A stretch of 64,000 nucleotides of DNA, from positions 9,734,001 through 9,798,000 of the forward strand of contig OX621243.1 in assembly GCA_951640165.1 (NCBI GenBank), written 5' to 3'. This document shows positions 23,641 through 33,847 of the stretch, piece by piece. Positions within the stretch are counted from its first letter, which is position 1. Each line of letters begins with the position of its first letter. This DNA comes from Pseudoips prasinana (lineage: Eukaryota; Arthropoda; Insecta; Lepidoptera; Nolidae). The notes beneath the pieces are model-generated. The model saw nothing but the letters and a program-made list of their open reading frames with translations, ran no database searches and was not told the origin of the DNA. Both the position numbers and the translations under genes were made by a program.

Positions 23641-23893
23641 AACGCCCGCTCTAGTGTGTCTAATCCCTGTGTTATGGGGTACTTTACAAACATACAGGGT
23701 GGCCGAGGAGTTGAGGTTCAAACGAAAAATTTAGATACTTTATGATGAGGAGTATCCGAATCACCCCCATGTATGTTCTATGGTTACAATACGTCACAAA
23801 TTACATCCAGTCTCAGAACAACTATTTATGGGTTACCCAAATAGTTTCCCGTGCGGGACTCGAACCCGCGACACGAAGAGGCAAGGCGACTGT
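23640..23893 (-). mobile_element. SINE-B copy interrupted by about 100 bp
   Basis: The 3' part (CGCCCGCTCTAGTGTGTC, GGGGTACTTTACAAACATAC) and the 5' head (CGGGACTCGAACCCGCGAC) are SINE-B. Between them, about 23692-23795 is foreign sequence (GGGTGGCCGAGGAGTTGAGG) absent from the other copies. No duplicated target was resolved. Confidence 0.7.
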
Positions 23894-24372
23894 TTGGTAT
23901 CTAATCACCTAAAACATTTACGTAACATGTAAGATTATCGAATAACATGCTTTAAACAATAATCTACCTTGGCGCTCAAATAAAAATTTTACTCAACATG
24001 TGTTTCAGTTCTCAAACAACGGTTTTAGCTCTCAATACGATTTTATTATTCATGTTTGTATGAGTTTCATAATTTATGGGACCTAAGTGTCCTAGTCCGA
24101 AAAGGGTCAGTTAATTTTACGCTAAATTTGTTGTTGTGACACCAACCGACTATTATCCCTGTATGCATTATTACAAGATTGTTAGTGCTGCTTCCGGTTA
24201 GTGAAGGACTGTTGTAGAATATTAATTGAAAAAAAAAACTTGGTTCTAGATGGATAGAGCAAATAAACAGGGTATTAAAGATATTCCGGTACGATAAACC
24301 TAACTATGAAATTTTATGCTCTCTTAATTCAACCGAAACAAAAACATGTTTCATTAGTTATCTATGCCTAGA

Positions 24373-24682
24373 TGTTGTTGGTCTAGCGGTAGCGTGTTCA
24401 CTCGCAGAGAACGAGGTCCTGAGTTCAAATCCCGGATCGAACCAAAAATGATTTTGGGGCTTTTCTGTAAAAAGAAAAATAAAGCCGTCGATCCTGTACC
24501 TGACCTATTTCCGGTCGTGTCGCTAGGCGTCCCATGGGATCATGAGAGTGATGGAATAGAAAGTGCTCCTGTGTTTGCGCACACACCTGAGCACTATAAT
24601 ATGTCCCGCGTAGATGGCTAATCTCTGTTGAGACGGGCCGCCGTGGCTGAAATTCGGCTAGGAGGTCATTATTATTATACCT
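24373..24682 (+). mobile_element. SINE-H copy, full length
   Basis: It starts with a tRNA-derived head (TTGGTCTAGCGGTAGCGTG box A; GAGTTCAAATCCCGG box B). A body with ATTTCCGGTCGTGTCGCTAG follows, then an (ATT)n tail near 24668-24680. Fragments occur at 21085-21240, 35555-35640 and 54915-54995. Frames at 24364-24712 are not genes. Confidence 0.85.
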
Positions 24683-24782
24683 AGACCTTACATTAAGTCC
24701 AGCGCTGAGCAAGTTTTCTGTGTTTTGTTGGTTAGGTACCGTTATATAAAGGCAGGACCTAATATACCAGTATAGCTTATTA

Positions 24783-24842
24783 CGCTCAAAGAGCAGCCCG
24801 AATAGGGAAGTACTTCTACCTTACGGGATACAAGGTGTTATA
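24783..24842 (-). repeat. Repeat G tail fragment
   Basis: CGCTCAAAGAGCAGCCCGAA and GAAGTACTTCTACCTTACGG are the reverse complement of the repeat G end at 12040-12095. Confidence 0.65.
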
Positions 24843-25393
24843 ATAAGTGTATCCTGTATTTGCGGAAGGTTGCGGGAGCTCGCTGTAGAAGTAATTTGGG
24901 TCAGCAATATATGAGTGAATAGAGGGCCGTCTGATAGTGGCCTGATTTTTTATAGAACTAAGTCGGTACGTTTACAACACCCGGAACATCACTTGTGCCT
25001 AGTTGACTGACACTTTCGAAACCTTATTGCAACGGCAAATAGTTTCTCTATACAGTTAAACATTTTACTTTTACACAATAAATAGTGCCTCGTTACTTTA
25101 TGGTCGAGTATTTCAGGTTTAGTTGGAAAGTTAACCTATTGACATAGTACTATAAGTAAGTTTATATTTTGATGTGATTAAATAAATAAATTAAAAAAAA
25201 AGGTTTTTATTCACGTAGACTTTAAAAAGCGCTTGTAAATAATTAATAATTGTAAGTCAGAACATGTTTGTAGTAATACAGTTATTATTTCTAGTTACAA
25301 TTTAATTTATATTGGTAGTGATATTTAGGTAGTTTATTTTACTATTAAGTTAATTTTTATAAAAAGATTTTAATTGGTTTTTAAAACATTTAG
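24843..25393. other. No gene recognised
   Basis: AT-rich DNA ending in a pyrimidine-rich tract before the possible exon at 25394. Confidence 0.4.
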
Positions 25394-25559
25394 GCACTTG
25401 GGCAACGAGCTACTAGATATATCATTACAATGCAAGTTCCCACAGCGCAAGGCAATCAGACGATATAACCGCGGCTCGTTTCCTACGTTTAATGAGAAAC
25501 TGCTGCTGTCAGACGCTTACCCAACATTCTATATCATGGCAACTACGTGCCACTGCAGT
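25394..25559 (+). other. Possible internal exon, host gene unknown
   Basis: The segment follows a plausible 3' splice site (T-rich tract then CATTTAG) and is open in one frame (HLGNELLDISLQCKFPQRKA and beyond). It ends at a donor-like AGT/GTAAAT. Its GC content is higher than the flanks. I do not recognise the protein and cannot tell an exon from a transposon remnant; no partner exons were identified. Confidence 0.22.
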
Positions 25560-25592
25560 GTAAATAACAACACATACAATCCGTACAGCTAA

Positions 25593-26574
25593 TAACTGTA
25601 GATTAAAGATATTCCGGTACGGTTCAACATTGCATTTCAAACAATGATTTGTATTTACAGATACATGTATTTATTCCGATATCTCATTTAACATAGTTAT
25701 TGGAGAGAAAAAACGTACTAGACACCTAAACTAAAACTCCTTCAGTAAAATGCATGCCTTATGATAAAATATGGCTGAAATGTATACTGTGTAACACCAT
25801 GTATTGTACCCATATTTACGAAAACAAATATCTTATCTTATTAATATTTTCTAATGGATCGGAAAACTTTTAAATGGATTTGGTGTAACACCAAATCTCC
25901 AAAATAATTTTAATTTACGGCTCTAAGCAATTAACAGGTTTTGCTACGTTTATGTAAGCATTGTAAATCCCATAACCTCATATTGTATTTAATTATTAAT
26001 ACGATAGCATGCCGAACTTCTGTATTATGTAGCTTAATGATAAGACGAACGAGAACAGGTTCTGCACGTGCGTTGCAATTTTGCGTCTTAGTCATTTTCA
26101 ATCTAGAAAAGATTGAAATAAAATTTAATAAAGTTAAGTATACATAATTATTTATAGTTACATATAATATGCAGTAATAATATCTATATATGATATGTTG
26201 CACGGAATGTTAAAATATTTATAAAATTAATCTCATAACAGTAATGATATTTAGCTAGCTTTTGTCAAAAAGACTATGTTTTGGTTTATTTATCGAAATT
26301 TATAGTTTAAGCTATATTTTACTATTAATATTGCATAGTTTTATAATTTACTTTCATTGCCTCTTGATACAACATTAGCGTGTTCAACAGCAGATAATAA
26401 GCGCAAACGTGATTGTTTCTAAAAGTGGTACTGGAATATTTTGCTTTAAGCAGCCGGATTGGAAAAAGTTGATGGTGTTAGTCTCTATCTAGTTGGTTCG
26501 GTATTACTAAAGATCGTGGCCAATGGCTGTTTCTTAACGGATCTGTTGTGTCGTTACCGGCCTATAAAGAATAT
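25593..26574. other. No gene recognised
   Basis: AT-rich. Open frames on both strands at 25931-26203 mirror each other and lack motifs. A short palindrome GATTTGGTGTAACACCAAATC lies near 25877-25897. Confidence 0.4.
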
Positions 26575-26770
26575 CAGGGCCACCCCATAGCATCCCGTGG
26601 GTGTCGTAAAAGTCGACTAAGGGATACACCAGGTGGTTGAGCAGCAGCGCCACCTGTGTACTAGCTGCCACCTAACTGCGGTCGCTAACTTGCGTGCCAA
26701 GCGCGGTGACTACGGCAAAAAGTAACCTTTGGGGAAGATCTATGTCCAGGCTGATGCTGTGTTGTGATTC
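26575..26770 (+). repeat. Interspersed repeat D, diverged copy
   Basis: It has the CATAGCATCCCGTGGGTGTC start, GACTAAGGGATACACCAGG, and the GTCGCTAACTTGCGTGCCAA segment characteristic of repeat D. Confidence 0.6.
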
Positions 26771-26979
26771 CAGGTTACTTAGGTTTTTGGAGGATCCAAA
26801 TTCCTCTTTTTGGTACTTAACCTAGAGGACAGTATCCAGTGATATTTCCAACAACAACAATTTTCTTCAGGCATATCGTTTCTTATTATATGGCCAAAAT
26901 GAGATATGAGATACGTGATGTACCTAAGCCTAGCTTTTTACCTGTCTCTAAGTCGTTTAAGCGTTTGAGTTTAATATCA

Positions 26980-27165
26980 GCGTCCTGGGGTACTTTACAA
27001 AAAGTAATACTTAACAAACATATAATAGACGAACACAAAATATTTCCAGACTAAGAACACAACCACTATTTAAGGGTCACATAAATAGTTTCCCTGCGTG
27101 AGAATCGAAATTAGGGCACGAAGTGGCGAGGCGATTGCCTTAACCGCTGAGCCACATGTGAATTA
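26980..27165 (-). mobile_element. SINE-B copy, diverged
   Basis: It contains TGGGGTACTTTACAAA, GGTCACATAAATAGTTTCCC and the degenerate head GAAGTGGCGAGGCGATTGCC with GCTGAGCCACATGTG. Box B is damaged (GAGAATCGAAATTAGG). Confidence 0.7.
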
Positions 27166-27721
27166 CAGTAATCTACGAGTAGTTCGCTGTCAGTACCATA
27201 GTATATTAATCTCTTTATCTGGTAAAGTACAAGTATATTCTATTATCTATTGTTGTACTTTTATATCTGGAATAGGTTTCGCATAACGTCCGAGAAATTA
27301 ATTGACTTAATACTGCGTATGTTCCTTGTTTAAATTTGATACATATTGAAAACAAGAGACTAAGAATTTTGTAACTTTGCTTAAGGTAAGGTAAATTATA
27401 ACAAAAAGGGAACAATTTATACCAACCCTTGTCAATCATAGCCTCCAGCATGATTAATGTAGACGGCGTGGGTACCATTAAACATACTCAAGGTAATAAT
27501 ACACTAATGTTTGAACAACGTTGCCGCCTAGTGAGAATTAATTGGATTTAATGAGCCGCGACTACACTCAACAAATCTATATTTAGAAACAAGTTATTGT
27601 GTTTTGTAATAAAATACTGTTCCTGGTCAGTGTAACCGAAGTAGAATTCGACTACACTGACCAATCTCTTCGTAGAATAGGCAACTATGCTGGACAAATA
27701 AAAGTGCAAACACTAGAGACG
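27166..27721. other. No gene recognised
   Basis: Two similar GACTACACT-containing patches near 27553 and 27650 form an imperfect inverted arrangement. Otherwise nothing was identified. Confidence 0.35.
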
Positions 27722-27985
27722 TTTTTGTTACTTGCTTGATTATCGCATGGGTAGTGGTAACCCTAGTGTCAGAGTTGCTCAAACCGCCCAATAGGCCTCT
27801 GGCGTGGCTTAACGACTGTTATCTAATGACTACAACCGGGAACGACAGCTTAACGTGCCCTCCGAAGCACGGAGACGCTCAGAAATTAAAACATTTTGGC
27901 GGTCAGCCATCTATGGCCTGACCGCGAGCCTAGTTGCTTAACCTCGCCGATCGCTTACGGACCGGTGAGAGCATCTATCTATAAC
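27722..27985 (+). repeat. Interspersed repeat C, copy 1
   Basis: It runs from GCATGGGTAGTGGTAACCC through GGCTTAACGACTGTTATC, CCTCCGAAGCACGGAGACG and CTGACCGCGAGCCTAGTTGC to GGACCGGTGAGAGC. Further copies lie at 30640-30872, 34330-34602 and 61065-61325 (plus) and 60655-60835 (minus). A 61-codon frame inside is not a gene. Confidence 0.8.
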
Positions 27986-28035
27986 ATTTTCGTTATCTGT
28001 CGATATTAAGGTAAAAAATTAATATTATTATTATT

Positions 28036-28072
28036 ATTGCCGACCTTTTGTTTATAACAAAAGGTCGGCAAT
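28036..28072. repeat. Perfect hairpin beside a SINE
   Basis: Arms of 17 bp (ATTGCCGACCTTTTGTT and complement) surround a 3-nt loop, directly after an (ATT)n run and 12 bp before a truncated SINE-A. Confidence 0.9.
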
Positions 28073-28084
28073 TATACCTTATGT

Positions 28085-28238
28085 TTTTTCTGAGTCATGG
28101 ATGTTTTCTATGTATATAAGTATTTATCTATCTATATAAGTATGTATATCGTCGCCTGGTACCCATAGTACAAGCTTTGCTTAGTTTGGGGCTAGGATGA
28201 TCTGTGTGACATTGTCCCCAGACATTATTATTATTATA
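28085..28238 (+). mobile_element. SINE-A copy, 5'-truncated
   Basis: It starts at TCTGAGTCATGGATG, lacks the tRNA head, and ends with GCTTTGCTTAGTTTGGGGC and an (ATT)n tail at 28225-28237. It is the only SINE-A copy on the plus strand in the window. Confidence 0.85.
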
Positions 28239-28498
28239 ACGAAGGTTGGTTTCGCATTGTCTCACCTCATTTGTGTCAGACAACCATTATTTCGAGTGTA
28301 TGTGTGAGTTTGAGGGTATAGAGTATTCCTTCAGGGTGTGTGTATGAACGTGAGGGAATATAATAGTATAGAGAACCATTGTGAAACTATAAATTACGAC
28401 GTTTAAAAACACTTAAACCTACAAATAACCACTTTGACAATAATTTAATTAAGTTGTCTAAGTAAGTAAATTATTACTATGATAAATTAAAACGATAA
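28239..28498. other. No gene recognised
   Basis: GT-rich patches but no coding signal. Confidence 0.4.
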
Positions 28499-28840
28499 AT
28501 ACATGACAGCATGTGATATTGTGATTGGAGGAGAGAAAGTCGAACAGGTGAAAGAATTTTTGTATTTGGGAACTTTGTTTAGGAGTGATGGGAAATATTA
28601 TAAAGATATTGGTAGAAGAGTAAATGCGGGGAATAGAGTGTATGGGGCACTACACGCCTTTATGAGTAGCAGACAGTTGTGTTGTGAAAGAGAATGCTGT
28701 TACAAAGATAGAAAAAGGTATGCTATGTTTTGGTCCTTTAGAAAGGATGAATTAAAGAAGATTGACAAAAGAAGTATACCTGGCCTGTGTGAATGGGACA
28801 ACCGGAAGGGGAAGACCTCGTTGAAAATTCTATGATGATC
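28499..28840 (+). pseudogene. LINE reverse transcriptase C-terminal relic with internal deletion
   Basis: The frame encodes EFLYLGTLFRSDGKYYKDI, a segment of the type that follows the RT catalytic core, then RRVNAGNRVYGALHAFMSS. After an internal deletion and frame change, the DNA from about 28731 closely matches the C-terminal coding DNA at 54011-54110 (AGAAAGGATGAAT, GACAAAAGAAGTATACCTGG). It is therefore a decayed relative of the LINE at 54000-54284. No catalytic residues remain. Confidence 0.75.
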
Positions 28841-28919
28841 TGACTATTTACAAGCGGTTTTATAAGTCTACGTGTTTTGTTTTATTTAAAATGTCGGAAA
28901 ACCGATGCCAAGAAATATA

Positions 28920-30242
28920 ACGGGTGGCGCAAAAGTAAAGACCCTATTTGGTTCAGCTATAACATTTTTTCTAAATTAGAAAACTAGATTTAGATTTTTT
29001 TAAATGTATATTTGTGCCATTAAATTTCGTACCATTAGGATTTAAAGATGATGTCTTTTAAATGGTGACCTCCAGAGTTGATACACATTTGAGCCCTATT
29101 TATGACATTTTGCATAACTTGCCGTAACACTTCCTGCGATATGTTCGTTATTTCTTGACGAATGTTTTCTTTTAGAGCTGCGAGAGTCTGTGGCTTGTTC
29201 ACATACACCCGAGATTTCAAAAAACCCCAAAGAAAGAAGTCTGGACTGGTCAGATCGGGTGATCTTGCAGGCCAAGGCAAATCGCCAAAACGAGAGATAA
29301 CTCGGCCTGGAAAAGCGTCCCTCACTAAGTCCATAGTGTCGCGCGCTGTGTGTGCCGTAGCGCCGTCTTGTTGAAACCAGATGTGCTCCAGCCCCAATTC
29401 GTCCAAACTGGGTATCAAAAACTCACGTAACATGGTTCTGTAGCGTTCTCCAGTGACAGTAATCGCATTGCCTCCAGCGTCTTCGAAAAAATAGGGTCCG
29501 ATCACTCTGTCAACACAGATGCCACACCATACAGTAACTTTTAGTGGGTGTAGAGGTGTTTCTTGAATAATGCGCGGATTATCAGTGCCCCAGAACCGAG
29601 TATTCTGCTTATTGACATGCCCTGAGAGATGGAAGTGCGCTTCGTCACTCATAACCAATTTTGAAGGAAAATCATCCTCTTCAAGGTTGAGGTTTATGAC
29701 GCGCTGGCAGTAATCTAGACGAGCTCGGTGGTCAGCAGGCAGCAGCTGATGAGTCATTTGAGTTTTATACGGGAACATCTTTAAGTCTTTCACCAAAATA
29801 CGCTGCAGGGTCCGTCTGGAAATGCCCAATTGCGTGGCACGTCGCCTCGTTGATGTTTCTGGACACTCTTCCACATCTTCGCGCACAGCATCGATATTTT
29901 CAGCTGAACGGCCTGTTCTTGGTCTCCCAGACTTAGGTCTATCCAATGTTGAGCCAGTTGCTTCAAGGCGTGTGGCAAAGCGTCGAATTGTGCGACCAAT
30001 CGGTGCCGGACGGTGGGGAAATCGTCGACGAAATTCACGTTGTGTTCTTATCACTGATGAATTATTCCGTAAGAACATTGACACAATTATTCCACGTTCT
30101 TGGGGAGTAAAACGGTCCATGTTTATTTTCAGTGTATTTTACATTTGTTCACTACACAATTTTCAACTACAGAATGACAGAAAATGTCATATAAAAAAAA
30201 AAAAAGTATTTTCTTTAGTGCCAGTACTTTTGCGCCACCTAG
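28920..30242 (-). mobile_element. Complete DD41D Tc1/mariner-superfamily transposon
   Basis: It is a 1,323-bp element flanked by TA on both sides (28918-28919 and 30243-30244). The ends are inverted repeats of 18 bp: 28920-28937 and the complement of 30225-30242, sharing GGTGGCGCAAAAGTA, with mismatches only in the outermost three positions. It contains one uninterrupted transposase gene on the minus strand. Structure and TA target are as expected for this superfamily. The intact ORF suggests a relatively recent insertion. Confidence 0.9.
29035..30120 (-). CDS. DD41D transposase, intact (361 aa)
   Basis: Cut-and-paste transposase of the Tc1/mariner superfamily. It binds the element ends and excises and reinserts the element at TA. 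The N-terminal 1-125 region carries two helix-turn-helix-like segments (FLRNNSSVIRTQREF; ATQLGISRRTLQRIL) separated by the GRPRTGRS linker. The catalytic triad is visible as D159 (VMSDEAHF), D252 (FQQDGATAHTA) and D294 (TSPDFFLWG). With 41 residues between the last two aspartates this is DD41D, unlike classical mariner (DD34D) or Tc1 (DD34E). DD41D families are known from insects (rosa- and Visitor-type elements). The first ATG gives MDRFTPQERG, a normal start. No stop or frameshift interrupts it. Confidence 0.92.
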   Translation of the reverse strand: MDRFTPQERGIIVSMFLRNNSSVIRTQREFRRRFPHRPAPIGRTIRRFATRLEATGSTLDRPKSGRPRTGRSAENIDAVREDVEECPETSTRRRATQLGISRRTLQRILVKDLKMFPYKTQMTHQLLPADHRARLDYCQRVINLNLEEDDFPSKLVMSDEAHFHLSGHVNKQNTRFWGTDNPRIIQETPLHPLKVTVWCGICVDRVIGPYFFEDAGGNAITVTGERYRTMLREFLIPSLDELGLEHIWFQQDGATAHTARDTMDLVRDAFPGRVISRFGDLPWPARSPDLTSPDFFLWGFLKSRVYVNKPQTLAALKENIRQEITNISQEVLRQVMQNVINRAQMCINSGGHHLKDIIFKS

Positions 30243-30319
30243 TATAACTTGAAATCACATTGGTGGATCTTGCGCTTTTTTTAAGGTCTACGAGAACAAA
30301 AACCTTTTTTATTTATTTA

Positions 30320-30515
30320 TTTATTTTAAGGTTGGCAGATTTACATACGAATACCACTCAGCTCCAGACTTCGGACTGCTGGATTTTTGTTCACTTAGAC
30401 TTTTGCATTACCAAAAAACCTCATGACACTTATTGCCCCAACCCGAGATTTGAACCCTCATCAATTGCGGTTAACACACAACCGTTAGACCAATGGAGCA
30501 GTCATTGTGTTATTT
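30320..30515 (-). mobile_element. tRNA-derived SINE, 5' portion
   Basis: The minus-strand head has CATTGGTCTAACGGTTGTG (box A) and GAGGGTTCAAATCTCGGG (box B), then about 130 bp of body ending at a (TTTA)n run near 30308-30326. It is unlike SINE-A, B or H in the body. Confidence 0.6.
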
Positions 30516-30639
30516 AAAATAAAACGATATGAATATACCTAACATTGCAAAAATATTTAAATATAAAGATTAGTAAACTTAAGTTTTACACATTGATAGT
30601 TCCGTAGCAACACTACATCGGCATATAACTACTAATAAT

Positions 30640-30872
30640 GCTTGCTTGCTTATCGTATGGGTAGTGGTAACCCTAGTGTCAGAATTGCTCGAGCCGCCCA
30701 GTAGGCCTCTGACATAGCTTAACGACTGTTGTCTAACTACTGAAGGTGCCCTCTGAAGCACGGAGACGCTCAGAAATTAAACCACTTTGACGGTCACTCA
30801 TCTATGGACTGACCGCGAGCCTAGTTGCTTAACCTTGCCGATCGTTTACGGACCGGTGAGAGCGTATAGCTA
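30640..30872 (+). repeat. Interspersed repeat C, copy 2
   Basis: It matches 27722-27985 with a short internal deletion around the GACTACAACC segment, and ends with GGACCGGTGAGAGC. Confidence 0.8.
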
Positions 30873-31140
30873 TGAGCGCCTCACTACTAATAATTAGACT
30901 ACCCGTAGGTACCTCTCTTAGATTTATACTTGAGAGGAATTATATTTAATTAAAAGTATTTTTACATTCCTTTTCATCAGCCTTAATTAACTTACCGCAG
31001 CCAAGCAAATTATGCAAAAGTTAGCGCCTAAGATAACGAAACAAATGTTGGGTTTTCCTTTAAAAATATCATTCCCTGAAAGTGAGAGAGGAAAACCTTT
31101 CGAACACCTTTTGATATTTTATTGAAGAGGTAAAATAATA

Positions 31141-32422
31141 GGTCTTTACCTATGAAATTGCCGTTTTGTATGAAAAAATTTAAACGAATTTTTTTCATGA
31201 ATTTTTTTATTTGTATTAATCGAAGTAATCACCCATGCAATCAATGCATCTTTGCCATCGCAGTGGCAGTTTATTGATGCCCTTCTTAAAGAAATCAGCT
31301 GGACGGGAGGCAACAAATTCTTCAAAGGCATTTTGTACTGCCTCTCGGGTATTGAATTTTTTTCCCGCCAAGAAGTTATCCAAATTCTGGAAAAAGTAGT
31401 AGTCTGTAGGCGCAAGGTCTGGTGAGTAGGGCGGATGACGGAGAGCTTCCACCCCCAGTTCTCGCAACTTGGAGACCGTCTGCTGTGCAGTATGAGGTCG
31501 CGCGTTGTCGTGCAGGAGCAGCGGAGACGAGCGATTGACCAATGCTGGTTGGAGATGCGCTAGCTTCTCCATCATTGTGCTCAGTTCTTCACAGTACACA
31601 TCTGCAGTAATGCTCACCCCGTTTGGTAAGAAGCTGTGATGAATCACACCGGCGCTAGACCACCAAACAGTGACCATCACTTTTCTAGGGGTAAGTTTTC
31701 GTTTAGGGCATTGTTTAGGTGCTGAACCAGGATCCAACCAACTTGCTGAGCGCTTGCGGTTATCAAACAGAATCCATTTTTCATCGCAGGTAACAATGCG
31801 GTTCAAAATTCCTTCATTTGTGTGTCTGTTGAGCAGTGCAAGGCACGTCTCGACGCGTACTTCGCGCTGGCGATCATTGAGTTCGTGGGGCACCCATTTG
31901 TCAAGCTTTTTTACCTTGCCAATTTGACGCAAATGGACCAATATTGTTTTGACGCTAACGTCGAAAGCTGCTGCTAATTCAGCCGTAGATTGTGTATCAT
32001 CAGCTTCCACAACCGCCTTTAATTCGTCATTGTCGACCAAAGTCTTCGGACGACCGCGAGGTTCATTTTTCAGGTCGAAATTTCCAGAACGGAAGCGAGC
32101 AAACCAATAACAGGTGGTGCGTTGGTTTGTAGTGTTAGCTCCGTAAACGTCGTTGATGTTGCGTGCCGCTTGTGCCGCGTTGCTGCCACGACGGTACTCA
32201 TATTCCATAATTACTCGAATTTTTAACGTATCCATGATGACGAAAAAGATTGAAATGCGATGAAAATGTAACACTAATCAATAAAGAAATGACTACTTTT
32301 GGAAAAAAGAATCCATGTTTTTAAAATAAAATTAATTTGAAATTAGAATTCTTAGCCAAACAAAAATTATTTTGATTTCAAATGGCCAGTACTGCAGAAC
32401 GGCAATTTCATAGGTAAAGACC
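31141..32422 (-). mobile_element. Complete mariner (DD34D) transposon with perfect inverted repeats
   Basis: It is 1,282 bp long with TA on both sides (31139-31140 and 32423-32424). The terminal inverted repeats are perfect over 25 bp (31141-31165 and 32398-32422), beginning GGTCTTTACCTATGAAATTG, and 28 of 30 positions match when extended. It contains a single full-length transposase ORF on the minus strand. Perfect ends plus an intact gene make it a candidate for recent or ongoing activity. Confidence 0.95.
31216..32274 (-). CDS. Mariner DD34D transposase, intact
   Basis: Cut-and-paste transposase acting on the 25-bp ends of its element. The frame has 352 codons. The likely start is the second methionine (residue 14, at 32235, MDTLKIRVIMEY), giving 339 aa, close to the usual mariner length of about 345. 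DNA-binding helix-turn-helix segments occupy roughly residues 20-125, with the GRPK linker at 74-77. The WVPHEL motif follows at 127-132. The catalytic aspartates are D164 (VTCDEKWI), D256 (LLHDNARPHTA) and D291 (YSPDLAPTDYYFF), with 34 residues between the last two. The motif wording fits the irritans/cecropia group. No disabling lesion is seen. Confidence 0.95.
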   Translation of the reverse strand: MLHFHRISIFFVIMDTLKIRVIMEYEYRRGSNAAQAARNINDVYGANTTNQRTTCYWFARFRSGNFDLKNEPRGRPKTLVDNDELKAVVEADDTQSTAELAAAFDVSVKTILVHLRQIGKVKKLDKWVPHELNDRQREVRVETCLALLNRHTNEGILNRIVTCDEKWILFDNRKRSASWLDPGSAPKQCPKRKLTPRKVMVTVWWSSAGVIHHSFLPNGVSITADVYCEELSTMMEKLAHLQPALVNRSSPLLLHDNARPHTAQQTVSKLRELGVEALRHPPYSPDLAPTDYYFFQNLDNFLAGKKFNTREAVQNAFEEFVASRPADFFKKGINKLPLRWQRCIDCMGDYFD

Positions 32423-32649
32423 TAATATTATACAAAACCTTTATCAAAGTTTTTTGCATACAATATAAATAATTCAGTTGATTGTTATCATTCAAAGTGT
32501 CGTACAGATAACATTAATGGATAAAAACACTATACCTCATTAACGTGCTAATATTTTTGTCTCATACGTATTATAAATTAATATATCACAACAAATTTCT
32601 ATATTTCTTTGGTGTACCACGTGTACCCTTCTGGTGCTTATTACTGTTA

Positions 32650-33847
32650 CCTAGGCGACACTGAATATTTTTGGAACTGGCCACTTGTGAACGAAATAAT
32701 AAAAAATAAGTTCAAATTTTGAAAATGGAACTATTTGCCGATTTTATTATTGTGTATGTATTTTATTCAATTGTCATTTGTTTACGATTTGGCGGCAAAT
32801 TAAAAACTTTCTGTGTCATGTCAGTATGAATTTAACGCGAGAAAATTTTCGTGTACTGATTTTTTTCTGACTTTCGATGTCTATAGTCAACAAGAAAGTT
32901 ATGATAGACTTCGATTGGCATTTCACGATGAAGCTCCATCTCGTAACACTGTTTATAACTGGTTTAATGAGTTTAAACGTGGTCGCACTAATCTCACCGA
33001 TGATCTGCGTGAAGGACGGCCTTCTACGGCGACGACTGGAGATAACATCAGTGTTGTGCGGCGTATGATAGAGACTGACAAAAGAGTATCAGCGGATTCG
33101 GACAAGTTTAGGCATCGATATGAGTCAAGCGCACAAAATCCTCCATGAAAATTTAGCAGTCAGGAAGCTTTGTGCCCGGTGGATACCACATAATTTGACA
33201 GAGACCCAAAAACTCTGTTGTGTTTTTTGTAGTATCGTGAAATGGTTCAAAAATTTAACGGAGATGACTCAAATGCTGTGTTCGACATACTTACGGGTGA
33301 CGAAAGCTGGATTTATTGTTATGATCCTGAAACTGAGAGACAGTCTGCTGTCTGGGTGTTTCCTTCCGAAGAGTTGCCAACTGAAGTGAAGAGTGGTCGA
33401 AGCGTTGAAAAAAAAGATGTTGACCTCGTTCCTCGGAAGGACAGGTCATTACGCAACAATTGTTTTAGAAAAACAGTTACTGCAGAGTAGTACACTAACA
33501 ATTGTTTCCCACTTATCTTAGAAAAACTTCAGAAGAAACGACCTCAGTAGGATCCTCCTTCACCACGACAACGCCTCGTCGCACACCGCCTGGAATTACT
33601 GCGTCGTCCTCCCTATAGCTCCAACCTAGCACCTTGCGATTTTTATTTGTTATGTAAGTGGCTGCGTTTCAAAATGCCATCATAGAGACCCCTAAGGACG
33701 AGTGGGCAAAGTGTTTTTTCAGTTGTTCTATCGGATGCAGCGATGTATTGATGTAAATGAACCCCATTTTGAAAAGATATAATAAAACCAATAACTTGCT
33801 AGTTTGTTCAGTTTTAGATTTTATAAGAACATTCAGTGTCAACCTCG
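32650..33847 (+). mobile_element. Decayed mariner of a second subfamily
   Basis: The element is about 1.2 kb. Imperfect terminal inverted repeats share GACACTGAAT (near 32657-32666, complement at 33831-33840), and TA lies at 32648-32649 and 33848-33849. The ends were placed by eye and are less certain than the coding relic inside. It lies 228 bp beyond the intact mariner and in the opposite orientation. Confidence 0.65.
32826..33782 (+). pseudogene. Mariner transposase pseudogene (mellifera/capitata-like)
   Basis: The relic starts with ATG at 32826 (MNLTRENFRVLIFF, then a stop). In shifting frames it shows FHDEAPSRNTVYNWFNEFKR, EGRPST, ARWIPHNLTETQK, LTGDESWIYCYDPETERQS and a final RMQRCIDVNEPHFEKI before TAA at 33780. 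These words match mariner transposases of the mellifera/capitata group rather than the neighbouring copy. At least one stop and several frameshifts make it non-functional; the region of the second catalytic aspartate is disrupted. Full-length decay indicates an old insertion. Confidence 0.85.

Noticed and set aside
24373..24445. Functional tRNA gene
   Set aside because: The tRNA-like head continues directly into the SINE-H body with an (ATT)n tail.
29162..30247. Plus-strand and alternative-frame ORFs at the DD41D locus
   Set aside because: All are shadows of the intact transposase on the minus strand.
31141..32422. Same family as the DD41D element because both ends contain an AAAGACC-like motif
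   Set aside because: The inverted repeats otherwise differ, and the transposases differ in catalytic spacing and motifs.
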